Positions 1 to 7,104 of a stretch of 33,493 nt of DNA are shown here, piece by piece (within the stretch, counting starts at the first letter, position 1; every line of letters begins with the position of its first letter). The stretch lies in the NCBI RefSeq assembly GCF_008123965.1, contig NZ_VSTH01000115.1, positions 1 through 33,493 of the forward strand, written 5' to 3'. Source of the stretch: Bradyrhizobium hipponense. GTDB taxonomy: Bacteria > Pseudomonadota > Alphaproteobacteria > Rhizobiales > Xanthobacteraceae. The translations under genes were made by a program, and so were the position numbers. The notes below the pieces were generated by a model. That model was not told where the DNA came from. It worked only from the letters and a program-made list of their open reading frames with translations, and ran no database searches.

Positions 1-80
1 GCCCGGATGGAGCGAAAGCGTAATCCGGGAAAGTCTCTCCGGCGGCGCGCTCCCGGATTTCGCTTGCGCTCCATCCGGGC
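1..80. repeat. Long inverted repeat, intergenic palindrome family 1
   Basis: Bases 1-30 and 51-80 are inverted copies of each other with 28 of 30 positions matching; each arm begins or ends with GCCCGGATGGAGCG. The spacer is 20 bases and GC-rich. The element could form a long hairpin just beyond the 3' end of the nucleotidase gene at 88-777. Palindromes of this sort are common between Bradyrhizobium genes. The window edge cuts the context, so the repeat may extend to the left. Confidence 0.8.
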
Positions 81-87
81 TACGGCC

Positions 88-777
88 TCAACGCGACAGC
101 TCGCCCAAAAACCCCGTCAGGTCATCCGTGACGTGGTCGACATGGGCGGCATCGCGGCCCTCCAGTTCCCAGTCCTCGCGCACGACCTCCTTGGTGCCAT
201 CGGGCACCACCAGCACCGTGGTCATGCCGAGCTCGTGCGGGACGGTGAGGTTGCGGGCGAGGTCCTCGAACATCGCGGCGCAGGTCGGATCGACCGCATG
301 CTGCCTGAGAAATTTCCGGTACGTTTGCGGCGCCGGCTTCGGCTCGAACTCCGCCGCGATGATGTCGAACACGCCGTCGAAATGCGTGGCGAGACCGAGC
401 CGCGCCAGCACCGCATCGACATGGCTGGCCGAACCGTTGGTCAGGATCAGCTTGCGCCCCGGCAGCTTTGCGATGGCTGCACCGAGCGCGGGGTTCGGCT
501 CCAGCGGTGAATGATCGATCTTGTGCACATAGGCGAGGTAGTCGTCGGCGCGCACGCCGTGCAGGCTCATCATGCCGCGCATGGTGGTGCCGAAGCGCAG
601 ATAATAATCCTTCTGGATCTTTCGCGCTTCCTCCGGCGTCACGTTGAGCCAGTTGCAGACGAACTCCCCGATCCGCGCATCGACCTGCTGCCACAGATTG
701 ACGTGATGCGGATAGAGCGTGTTGTCGAGGTCGAACACCCAAGTGTCGATGTGAGTGAAGGCGCGGGGTGGGTTCAT
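88..777 (-). CDS. Pyrimidine 5'-nucleotidase, HAD superfamily
   Basis: This 229-residue cytoplasmic protein has all four HAD phosphatase motifs: motif I FDLDNTLY with nucleophile D16 and D18, motif II LTNGS with T113, motif III K147 in EPKPAP, and motif IV E171-D172 in MFEDL. The DNTLYP signature and the helical cap after motif I (about residues 24-105) match the pyrimidine 5'-nucleotidase (Sdt1/Phm8-like) subgroup, which dephosphorylates UMP or CMP and related monophosphates. Substrate is inferred from the family only. The start ATG at 777 fits the family N-terminus. It is the last of a run of minus-strand genes, separated from its upstream neighbour by a 187-bp gap containing an inverted repeat, so it may have its own promoter. 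Confidence 0.88.
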   Translation of the reverse strand: MNPPRAFTHIDTWVFDLDNTLYPHHVNLWQQVDARIGEFVCNWLNVTPEEARKIQKDYYLRFGTTMRGMMSLHGVRADDYLAYVHKIDHSPLEPNPALGAAIAKLPGRKLILTNGSASHVDAVLARLGLATHFDGVFDIIAAEFEPKPAPQTYRKFLRQHAVDPTCAAMFEDLARNLTVPHELGMTTVLVVPDGTKEVVREDWELEGRDAAHVDHVTDDLTGFLGELSR

Positions 778-822
778 TGCGATTCTCTACCTGTTGAGCG
801 GCGCTGCCGCTCCGCTCTCAAT

Positions 823-942
823 CGTCGTCCTGGCGAAAGCCAGGACCCATACTCCGCGGCCCATCAGCGGGGCACTGTGGTTGTCGTTCTTCGCCAAACA
901 CAATGCCGGGGTAATGGATCCTGGCTTTCGCCAGGACGACGG
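823..942. repeat. Inverted repeat, intergenic palindrome family 2
   Basis: The arms at about 823-848 and 915-942 are inverted copies built around CGTCGTCCTGGCGAAAGCC; each arm is also a small palindrome (CCTGGCGAAAGCCAGG). The roughly 65-bp spacer shows no gene. The element fills most of the gap between the nucleotidase and the DUF1036 gene. It looks like a non-coding REP/MITE-type repeat and could act as an RNA hairpin between the two transcripts. Confidence 0.75.
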
Positions 943-964
943 CGGAGAATGTGGCACCATCACA

Positions 965-1951
965 TCACGGCATCGCAAAGCGCAGCGTCTTGCCGCCGCT
1001 GCTCATGTCGACCGCGCCAAAGCCGGTCGCCACAAAGCCGCGCGCGGGGCAATCGGTCTGCTCGTTGGTCTCGAACTTGGTCTCGCGGGTGCAGAGCTGC
1101 TTGTCGCCGCCCCAGTTCAGCGGCCGATCCTTCAGCTTGACGGCGCGGTTGTCGGCGTCGATGGCTTCCGCGAAGCTGAAGATCTGCCTGGGCTGGCCGG
1201 TGACGTCGGGATGCAGGCACGTCCTGGGGTCGATGCGATACCAGCCGCGGCTCGTCACCGACTTGCCGTCGTCGGTGGCGACGGCCGCCATCACCTTGTG
1301 CGGCGTGTCGTTGCACCAGGTCAGGCCGCTCGGCGACGGCGTCTGCACCGCCTCGACCATGGTCTTGAACAAGTTCGGCGAGGACACGGTGTCGGACGGC
1401 AGCCCGCGGCTCTTCAGGAAGGCGGCAAGGGCTGCCTGCGTCTTCGGCCCGTCGACGCCGTCGATCGGCGCCGCGTCATAGCCGGCGATCAGCAGCAGCC
1501 GCTGGATGCCGGCGAGCCGTGCCTGCTCGTCGTCATATTCGGAATCCTCGGCGAGATAGGCGGTAAAGTTGCCGTCGTCGCCCCGGCTTGGCGTGATCTG
1601 GGTGAAAGCGGCCTGGGTCTGGCCGCTGCGGCACTGGCGCGCCGCGGCGATGACGAAATTGTCCTGCGCCACGCACAGCATGTCGCTGCCGTTCTGCGGG
1701 ATCGGGGAAGCACCGTAAACGCCGAGCGCGCGGGCGTTGAGCAGGATGCGGTCGGCCGAAAGCGTGCCCTGCACCACCACGCGGCAGGTGGCGGGATCGA
1801 TCCTGAACCAGCCGCGTGTCGCGGTCGCCGCCTTGTCGTCGATGCCAATCGCGGCCTCCACGACGTAGGACATGCGGTTGCAGATTTTCAGGTCGGCAAG
1901 GGCAGGGGCGCAGGACAAGAACAACGAGACGACTGCTGCGGGCAGCGTCAT
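965..1951 (-). CDS. Secreted protein: DUF1036 - peptidoglycan-binding-like - DUF1036
   Basis: The protein has 328 residues from the ATG at 1951. A signal peptide (1-19, ending APALA) is followed by two DUF1036-like halves. The first (about 20-125) starts LKICN and holds RGWFRIDP; the second (about 208-326) starts LTWCN and holds RGWYRIDP, so the two are clear internal repeats. Between them, residues about 139-185 look like a PG_binding_1 helical repeat (IQRLLLIAGYDAAPIDGVDG then TQAALAAFLKSRGL). DUF1036 proteins are periplasmic and of unknown function; the middle domain suggests cell-wall contact. The open frame continues upstream to 2113, but that extension runs through a palindromic repeat, so the later ATG is preferred. 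It lies 158 bp downstream of argB on the same strand. Confidence 0.8.
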   Translation of the reverse strand: MTLPAAVVSLFLSCAPALADLKICNRMSYVVEAAIGIDDKAATATRGWFRIDPATCRVVVQGTLSADRILLNARALGVYGASPIPQNGSDMLCVAQDNFVIAAARQCRSGQTQAAFTQITPSRGDDGNFTAYLAEDSEYDDEQARLAGIQRLLLIAGYDAAPIDGVDGPKTQAALAAFLKSRGLPSDTVSSPNLFKTMVEAVQTPSPSGLTWCNDTPHKVMAAVATDDGKSVTSRGWYRIDPRTCLHPDVTGQPRQIFSFAEAIDADNRAVKLKDRPLNWGGDKQLCTRETKFETNEQTDCPARGFVATGFGAVDMSSGGKTLRFAMP

Positions 1952-1998
1952 CAGGAAACGTGTGAACGCTGAGCGATGAGTTCGTCGACCCCTCAGCT

Positions 1999-2084
1999 CG
2001 TCATGGCCGGGCTTGTCCCGGCCATCCACGTTCCGGCTCGGCGAAGAAAGGCCGTGAATGCCCGGGACAAGCCCGGGCATGACG
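1999..2084. repeat. Inverted repeat, intergenic palindrome family 3
   Basis: The 32-base arms at 1999-2030 and 2053-2084 match as inverted copies at 29 of 32 positions. Each arm contains GGGCTTGTCCCGG or its complement, itself nearly palindromic. It sits between argB and the DUF1036 gene. On the minus strand the arms spell the peptide-like GLVPGIH, a false N-terminal extension often seen when such repeats are translated, which is one reason not to start the DUF1036 gene upstream. Confidence 0.8.
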
Positions 2085-2109
2085 TTCTTGCTTCTGGAGG
2101 CCAAGCGCA

Positions 2110-2997
2110 TCACTTGTGGATCAGCGTCCCCGTGCCCTGGTTGGTGAAGAGCTCGAGCAGCACCGCGTGCTGCATCTTGCCGTCGATGATGACGACGCCC
2201 TGCACGCCCTGTTCGAGCGCGTAGATGCAGGTCTCGACCTTCGGGATCATGCCGCCCGAAATGGTGCCGTCGGCGATCAGTTTTCGCGCGTCCTTGACTG
2301 ACAGTTGCGGGATCAGCTTCTTCGACTTGTCGAGCACGCCCGGCACGTCTGTGAGCAGCAAGAGTCGCTTGGCCTTCAGCGCGCCGGCCACAGCGCCGGC
2401 AAAGGTGTCGGCGTTGACGTTGAAGGTCTGTCCGGTCTTCGACGTCGCGAGCGGTGCGAGCACCGGGATCAGCTCATAGCCGATCAGCTGGTTGAGCAAA
2501 GTGAGATCGACCTTCTCGGGTTCGCCGACGAAGCCGAGATCGACCACTTTCTCGATATGCGAATCCGGATCGACCATGGTGCGCGTCGCCTTGGTCGCGG
2601 TGACCATGTTGCCGTCCTTGCCGCAGAGGCCGACCGCCTTGCCGCCGGCCTCGTTGATGTAGCCGACCAGCGACTTGTTGATGGAGCCGGCGAGCACCAT
2701 CTCGACGATCTCGATAGTGGCGGCATCGGTGATGCGCAGGCCGGCCGCGAATTCCGAGACGATGCCGAGGCGCTTGAGCATGGTCGCGATCTGCGGCCCG
2801 CCGCCGTGCACCACCACAGGATTGATCGCGGTCTGCTCGAGCAGCACGATGTCGCGGGCAAAGTTCTTCGCGGTCTCCTCGTCGCCCATGGCATGGCCGC
2901 CATATTTGATGACGATGGTTTCTTCGTCATACTGCTGCATATGCGGCAGCGCTTCGGACAGGATGCGGGCCTGGTCGAGCGGTGAGATGTCGGTCAT
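2110..2997 (-). CDS. argB: Acetylglutamate kinase
   Basis: ArgB phosphorylates N-acetyl-L-glutamate with ATP, the second step of arginine (ornithine) synthesis, in the cytoplasm. The 295 residues from the ATG at 2997 match the usual family length. Visible motifs are the phosphate-binding KYGGHAM (K31), HGGGPQI at 64-70, GLRITD at 86-91, FNVNADTFAG at 192-201, LLLTDVPGVLD at 213-223 and GGMIPK at 248-253. The open frame extends 21 codons upstream, but that stretch does not look like family sequence and MTDISPLDQAR is the expected start. The N-terminal helix before the kinase core is typical of the hexameric, arginine-inhibited type; feedback inhibition is inferred. A palindromic repeat separates it from the DUF423 gene upstream, so co-transcription is possible but not certain. 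Confidence 0.96.
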   Translation of the reverse strand: MTDISPLDQARILSEALPHMQQYDEETIVIKYGGHAMGDEETAKNFARDIVLLEQTAINPVVVHGGGPQIATMLKRLGIVSEFAAGLRITDAATIEIVEMVLAGSINKSLVGYINEAGGKAVGLCGKDGNMVTATKATRTMVDPDSHIEKVVDLGFVGEPEKVDLTLLNQLIGYELIPVLAPLATSKTGQTFNVNADTFAGAVAGALKAKRLLLLTDVPGVLDKSKKLIPQLSVKDARKLIADGTISGGMIPKVETCIYALEQGVQGVVIIDGKMQHAVLLELFTNQGTGTLIHK

Positions 2998-3070
2998 GAG
3001 GCGGATCTCGCTGGCGGGACTGTCGGGCCGCGTTCTATCCGATTGCCGGGCGAGGCGCAAAGTGTCGCTT

Positions 3071-3218
3071 CTTCCCCTCTCCCCTTGTGGGAGAGGGTGC
3101 CGAGCGAAGCTCGGCGGGTGAGGGGTTCTATCCGCGAGTGATCCTCTCGCGGAGGTGATCGCGGAGAGAACCCCTCATCCGGCGCTGCGCGCCACCTTCT
3201 CCCAAGGGGAGAAGGAAG
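3071..3218. repeat. Long inverted repeat, intergenic palindrome family 4
   Basis: The left arm (about 3071-3127) contains CCCTCTCCCCTTGTGGGAGA and GGTGAGGGGTT; the right arm (about 3169-3218) is an imperfect inverted copy with AACCCCTCATCCGGCG and CTTCTCCCAAGGGGAGAAGG. A smaller inverted repeat built on CCGCGAG/CTCGCGG lies in the spacer. It occupies nearly all of the 231-bp gap between DUF423 and argB. No coding potential is seen. Confidence 0.8.
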
Positions 3219-3228
3219 AAAGAAGGCG

Positions 3229-3594
3229 CTATTTGTGCCGCACCACCGCCGCCAGCGTCACCGCCAGCCAGCTCGCGATCATCGTCGTTCCACCCGTCGG
3301 TGCCGCATACGGAAACAGCCCATGTCCCGCATATTGCCGCAAGGTGACATCGCTCGCGAACAGCGCGGCGCCGATCGCGAGGCCGAAGGCGGCGACAAGG
3401 CCAATTCCGCCGTGCAGAAGTCCGCGTTCGATCAGCGCGACCGTCGCAAGTATGGCAGTTGCATGAAACAGCAGCATCGCGCTCGCGGAGGCAAGCCGGC
3501 TCGCATCGCCGCCATGTGCGGACGCGGCTGCCAGCGCGACGCCGGCGGCGCCCATCAATCCGGCGAGGGCGATCAGCAGGCGGAAAGCAGCCAT
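3229..3594 (-). CDS. DUF423 family small membrane protein
   Basis: This is a 121-residue, very hydrophobic protein with about four membrane helices (about 4-26, 36-56, 62-82 and 98-118). It has the family pattern of an early AxSAHG turn (AAASAHGGDA), FHATAIL in the second helix, and a late ASDVTLRQYAGHGLFPYAAPTGGTT loop. The DUF423 (YgdD/YwdK-like) family is inner-membrane and of unknown function. The ATG at 3594 overlaps the TGA stop of engB by one base (TGATG), a strong sign of translational coupling, so the two genes should be made from one message. Confidence 0.88.
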   Translation of the reverse strand: MAAFRLLIALAGLMGAAGVALAAASAHGGDASRLASASAMLLFHATAILATVALIERGLLHGGIGLVAAFGLAIGAALFASDVTLRQYAGHGLFPYAAPTGGTTMIASWLAVTLAAVVRHK

Positions 3595-4247
3595 CAAGAG
3601 CTGCGCTCTTCTAGCAGCTGCGCCATCGCGGCGCGCAGCTCGGCCATTCCGGCTCCGGAGCGCGACGAGGTCGTCAGCACATCCGGAAAGGCGGCGGCAT
3701 GCTTGGCGAGCGCAGCGCCAGTCTCGGCGATGCGCGATTGCAGCTCGGAGGCCTTCACCTGGTCGGCCTTGGTCAGCACGATCTGGTAGCTGACGGCGGA
3801 GCGGTCGAGCGTCCCCAGGATTTCATGATCGACGTCCTTCAGCCCGTGCCGCGCGTCGATCAGCACGTAGACCCGCGCGAGGCTGGCGCGCCCCTGCAGG
3901 AATTTGTGGATCAGGTCGGTCCAGGACGCGACCTGGGACTTGGGCGCCTTGGCGTAGCCATAGCCGGGCATGTCGACGAGCCGCAGGTCGGCCTTGCCCG
4001 GGACCTCGAAGAAGATCAGCTCCTGGGTGCGGCCCGGCGTATGCGAGGTGCGCGCGAGCGCGTTGCGCCCCGTGAGCGCGTTGATCAGGCTCGACTTGCC
4101 GACATTGGAGCGTCCGGCAAAAGCGATCTCCAGCCCCGCCATCGGCGGCAGGGTTTCGATCGAGGGCGAGGCCCAGATGAACTGCCAGTCGCGGGCGAAC
4201 AGCTTTCGCCCGGTTTCGATCAGCTTCGCATCTTTGTCGTCGGTCAT
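3594..4247 (-). CDS. engB: Ribosome biogenesis GTPase EngB (YihA/YsxC)
   Basis: This 217-residue TRAFAC GTPase assists assembly of the large ribosomal subunit. Its motifs run in order: G1 GRSNVGKSS (45-53), G2 with TPGRT (70-74), G3 DMPGYGYA (92-99), G4 TKAD (159-162) and G5-like SSRSG (194-198). The start chosen is the ATG at 4247 (MTDDKDAK); an upstream in-frame ATG at 4268 would add seven residues that do not look like family sequence. The stop overlaps the DUF423 start. It lies downstream of yidC on the same strand, with a palindromic repeat between. This ordering after rpmH-rnpA-yidC is usual in Rhizobiales. Confidence 0.95.
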   Translation of the reverse strand: MTDDKDAKLIETGRKLFARDWQFIWASPSIETLPPMAGLEIAFAGRSNVGKSSLINALTGRNALARTSHTPGRTQELIFFEVPGKADLRLVDMPGYGYAKAPKSQVASWTDLIHKFLQGRASLARVYVLIDARHGLKDVDHEILGTLDRSAVSYQIVLTKADQVKASELQSRIAETGAALAKHAAAFPDVLTTSSRSGAGMAELRAAMAQLLEERSS

Positions 4248-4269
4248 GCGAAGGCTCGCTGTTTCCACA

Positions 4270-4355
4270 CGTCATTGCGAGCGAAGCGAAGCAATCCAGA
4301 ATGTCTCGGTGGAAACAGTCTGGATTGCTTCGTCGCTTCGCTCCTCGCAATGACG
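4270..4355. repeat. Inverted repeat, family 5, copy 1
   Basis: An 86-bp imperfect palindrome begins CGTCATTGCGAGCGAAGCGA and ends with the inverted TCGCAATGACG; the inner arms AAGCAATCCAGA and TCTGGATTGCTT also pair. A second copy of the same family lies at 31912-32027. It fills the gap between yidC and engB and would form a long hairpin in the shared transcript. Confidence 0.88.
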
Positions 4356-4359
4356 ATCG

Positions 4360-6204
4360 CTACGTCGCCTTCTTCGCGAACGTCGCCTTGAGATTGTCGA
4401 ACAGCTCCACCTTCACGCCGTTGCGGCGCATGATGAAGCTCTGCTGGAGCACCGAGAGCGTGTTGTTCCAGGCCCAATAGATCACGAGACCCGCCGGGAA
4501 ACCGGCCAGCATAAAGGTGAAGATCAGCGGCATCCAGTTGAAGATGAGCTGCTGCGTCGGATCCGGCGGCGTCGGGTTCAGCTTCATCTGGAACCACATT
4601 GTGATGCCCATGATGATCGGCCAGATGCCGAGTGCGAGGTAATGGCCGAACAGCGGGATCGTGGTCGGATCGAACGGGATCAGCCCGAACAGGGTGAACA
4701 GGTTGGTCGGATCGGGCGCGGAGAGGTCCTTGATCCAGCCGAAGAACGGCGCGTGCCGCATCTCGATGGTGACGAACAGCACCTTGTAGAGCGAGAAGAA
4801 CACCGGGATCTGGATCACCACGGGAAGACAGCCGGCGACCGGATTGATCTTCTCCTTGCGGTAGATCTCCATCATCTCCTGCTGCTGCTTCACCTTGTCG
4901 TCGGGATAGCGCTCCTTCAGCGCCTGAAGCTGCGGCTGGACCGACTTCATCTTCGCCATCGAGGCGTAGGACTTGTTCGCCAGCGGGAAGAACAAGAGCT
5001 TCACGATCACGGTCACGAGCAGGATCGAGACGCCGAAATTGCCGAAGAAGCGATAGAAGAAGTCGAGGCCGAGGAACATCGGCTTGGTGATGAAGTAGAA
5101 CCAGCCCCAGTCGATCAGCAGATCGAAATGGTTGAGGCCGAGCTCTTTGTTGTAGCCGCCGAGGCCTGCGAGCGGGAACACGCCGACGACGCCGGCTTCC
5201 TTGGCGCCGGCGAACAATCGCGCGTTCGCGTTCGCGGTGCCGCCGATCGCGACGGTGACGGGATCCAGCAGATAGTCGGTCTGGTAGGTGTGGACGTTGC
5301 CGACCGGGTTCGACGAGAAGCGCGCCTGAAGCGGAGCGCTGGTATCCGGCAGCAGCGCCGAGGCCCAGTACTTGTCGGTGATGCCGAGCCAGCCATTGGT
5401 GGCCTTGAAGTTCAGCTGCCTGGCTTCGTCGATCTTCTTGTAGGCGTATTCCTGCAAGCCATCGAGATAGCCGATCAGGCCTTCATGCAGGATGTAGTAG
5501 CCCGAGACCTCCGGGGTGCCGTGGCGCGAGATCAGCGCGAACGGATAGAGCGTGACCGGCGCGTTGCCGACATTGGTCACCTCGTCCTTGACGGTGAAGA
5601 GATAGTGGTCGTCGACCGAGATGGTGCGGCGGAAGGTGAGCCCCTCGCCATTGTCCCACTTCAGCACCGCCGGCGTCGATGGCGTCAGGCTGCCGCTGCC
5701 GTCCTGCTGCCAGATGGTCTGCGCGTCCGGCAGCTTGGCCGTCACGCCCGTCGCCGGCACCCAGCCGAACTCGGCGTAATAGGGCTCTGCGGTGCCTGAA
5801 GGCGAATAGAGGATGATCGGCGGCGACTTGGGGTCGACCGTTTCGCGGTATTGCACCAGCGCGAGGTCGTCGATGCGGCCACCCTTGAGCGAGACGCTGC
5901 CCGAAAGCCGCGGCGTGTCGATCTTCACGCGCGGGCTGGATGCAACCGCGATGTTGCGGGCGACGACCGGCTGGGCTTGCTGGCTCGCGCCCGGCGTTGA
6001 CGGCTGGGCTGCGCCGCCGGCCTGCGGCGTGGCGCCCGGCGTCGCGGAGGCCGTCGGCTGCGGCGTGGTCTTCTGAAGCTCGGCCTGGGTCTGCTGCTGG
6101 GCGCGCTGCTTCTCCATCGCCGGCATGTTGTAGAAATACTGCCAGGCAATCAGGACCAGACCCGACAGGATGACGGCGAGGATGGTATTGCGGTTGTCGG
6201 TCAT
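4360..6204 (-). CDS. yidC: Membrane protein insertase YidC
   Basis: This 614-residue inner-membrane insertase places proteins in the membrane alone or with SecYEG. It has the Gram-negative layout: one N-terminal helix (about 7-25, after MTDNRNTIL), a Pro/Gln/Thr-rich linker, a large periplasmic P1 domain (about 90-350) and a C-terminal five-helix core. The core holds the cytoplasmic coiled loop (KSVQPQLQALKERYPDDKVK) and the conserved GCLPVVIQIPVFFSLYKVLF segment. The position equivalent to the groove arginine of E. coli appears as lysine (VIVKLLFFPLANKSY). Two ATGs stand in tandem at 6207 and 6204; the second has better spacing from GAGAGA. The start lies 13 bp after the rnpA stop, so the genes are co-transcribed. 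Confidence 0.96.
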   Translation of the reverse strand: MTDNRNTILAVILSGLVLIAWQYFYNMPAMEKQRAQQQTQAELQKTTPQPTASATPGATPQAGGAAQPSTPGASQQAQPVVARNIAVASSPRVKIDTPRLSGSVSLKGGRIDDLALVQYRETVDPKSPPIILYSPSGTAEPYYAEFGWVPATGVTAKLPDAQTIWQQDGSGSLTPSTPAVLKWDNGEGLTFRRTISVDDHYLFTVKDEVTNVGNAPVTLYPFALISRHGTPEVSGYYILHEGLIGYLDGLQEYAYKKIDEARQLNFKATNGWLGITDKYWASALLPDTSAPLQARFSSNPVGNVHTYQTDYLLDPVTVAIGGTANANARLFAGAKEAGVVGVFPLAGLGGYNKELGLNHFDLLIDWGWFYFITKPMFLGLDFFYRFFGNFGVSILLVTVIVKLLFFPLANKSYASMAKMKSVQPQLQALKERYPDDKVKQQQEMMEIYRKEKINPVAGCLPVVIQIPVFFSLYKVLFVTIEMRHAPFFGWIKDLSAPDPTNLFTLFGLIPFDPTTIPLFGHYLALGIWPIIMGITMWFQMKLNPTPPDPTQQLIFNWMPLIFTFMLAGFPAGLVIYWAWNNTLSVLQQSFIMRRNGVKVELFDNLKATFAKKAT

Positions 6205-6217
6205 CATTCTCTCGTCA

Positions 6218-6598
6218 TCAATCCGGTTTGCGGCTTGTCGCGGGGCCCGGCCGCTGGCCGCGCCCCTTGGCCGTATGCCGCGCGGGCCGTGTAAACGCTA
6301 TGCGCAGATCGTCGAGCATGGTGGCGAAGTCGCGCGTGAGCGCGTCCCTTCGGCCGACCAGCACATAATCATGATGGGGCTGCATCGATACCGGATCGAG
6401 CCGCTTCACCAGTTCGCGAAGCCGGCGCCGGATGCGATTGCGCTGGGGGGCGTTGCCGTTCTTTTTGGTAACGGTGAAGCCGATCCGGATCGGGCCGCTG
6501 TCGTCGCGGCCACGGCTTTGCAGGACGAACGCGGGGCTATTCACCCGCGCGCCATTGGCAACGGCGAGGAAATCCGCCCGCTGCCTCAGCCGATCCAT
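6218..6598 (-). CDS. rnpA: Ribonuclease P protein component
   Basis: The 126-residue basic protein binds the RNase P RNA and helps it cut tRNA 5' leaders. The family core is clear: LRQRADF near the start, IGFTVTKKNGNAPQRNRIRRRLRE (the RNR signature at 53-55), and a late YVLVGRRDAL segment. The C-terminal tail (about 105-126) is basic and Pro/Gly-rich and looks disordered. It begins 24 bp after the rpmH stop and ends 13 bp before yidC, the classical arrangement. Confidence 0.95.
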   Translation of the reverse strand: MDRLRQRADFLAVANGARVNSPAFVLQSRGRDDSGPIRIGFTVTKKNGNAPQRNRIRRRLRELVKRLDPVSMQPHHDYVLVGRRDALTRDFATMLDDLRIAFTRPARHTAKGRGQRPGPATSRKPD

Positions 6599-6622
6599 GA
6601 TGAAATCCCAAAAGGGTCAGGC

Positions 6623-6757
6623 TCAGGCGCTCAAGCGCTTGCGGCCGCGGGCGCGGCGGGCGGCGAGAACCTTGCGACCGCCGGTCGTGGCGAGGCGGGC
6701 ACGGAAGCCGTGACGGCGCTTGCGCACCAATTTGCTGGGTTGATAAGTCCGCTTCAC
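6623..6757 (-). CDS. rpmH: 50S ribosomal protein L34 (GTG start)
   Basis: The 44-residue basic protein is recognised by KRTYQPSKLVRKRRHGFRAR and the closing RARGRKRLSA. The start is GTG at 6757, with GGAGAG seven bases upstream. An open frame runs further upstream to 6889, but the extension has no L34 homology and would cross a leader hairpin. It is the first gene of the rpmH-rnpA-yidC transcript. There is no dnaA beside it. Confidence 0.96.
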   Translation of the reverse strand: MKRTYQPSKLVRKRRHGFRARLATTGGRKVLAARRARGRKRLSA

Positions 6758-6819
6758 GGGTTTCTCTCCGCTGACCGGGCAATTTGCCTGTAGAATTGAT
6801 GATAAAGTCCGGAAGATGC

Positions 6820-6834
6820 GGCCCAAAATGGGCC
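6820..6834 (-). other. Short hairpin in the rpmH leader
   Basis: On the minus strand GGCCC-ATTTT-GGGCC forms a 5-bp GC stem with a 5-base loop. It lies between the predicted promoter (6900-6927) and the rpmH start, about 63 bp upstream of the GTG, so it would be in the 5' leader. On the plus strand the same stem is followed by CTTTTC, so it could also resemble a weak terminator for antisense transcription. The role is unknown. Confidence 0.35.
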
Positions 6835-6899
6835 CTTTTCCGGCCCTAAGAGAGCCGCTCCCAGCTTCACGCCGGGTCATCGCGGACAATTTGCGCGGC

Positions 6900-6927
6900 T
6901 TATAAGGGACCGTCCCCTTCTCGTCAA
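6900..6927 (-). promoter_or_regulatory. Sigma70-like promoter for rpmH operon
   Basis: On the minus strand TTGACG (6927-6922) is followed after 16 bases by TTATAA (6905-6900), close to the housekeeping sigma consensus. Transcription would start near 6893, giving a leader of about 135 nt before the rpmH GTG. No other match this good was noticed in the 347-bp gap between rpmH and the divergent histidine kinase. Confidence 0.6.
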
Positions 6928-7104
6928 CGCCGCAGGACCGCGCAGGTCAAGAAGAATACGACGTGAATCCGACGGGCATGTCGCTTGAATATCACTGTTT
7001 CGCCGGGGTTTACCCCTTGAGGTAGCGACTCGCGATAATCACGCTTACATCAGACCTCGGGAGATTAGCGATCCGTAATTTGACCGGCCCCCCGGGCGGG
7101 TCGC

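Noticed and set aside
755..1972. Long plus-strand open frame opposite the DUF1036 gene
   Set aside because: It is a GC-rich antisense shadow with arginine/glycine/alanine-rich low-complexity sequence. The minus-strand frame has a signal peptide and family motifs.
4642..5799. Long plus-strand open frame opposite yidC
   Set aside because: It is an antisense shadow of a clearly recognisable yidC and has no family features.
6758..7104. Chromosome origin next to rpmH
   Set aside because: There is no dnaA gene and no cluster of DnaA boxes in the gap. rpmH is not at the origin in many alphaproteobacteria.
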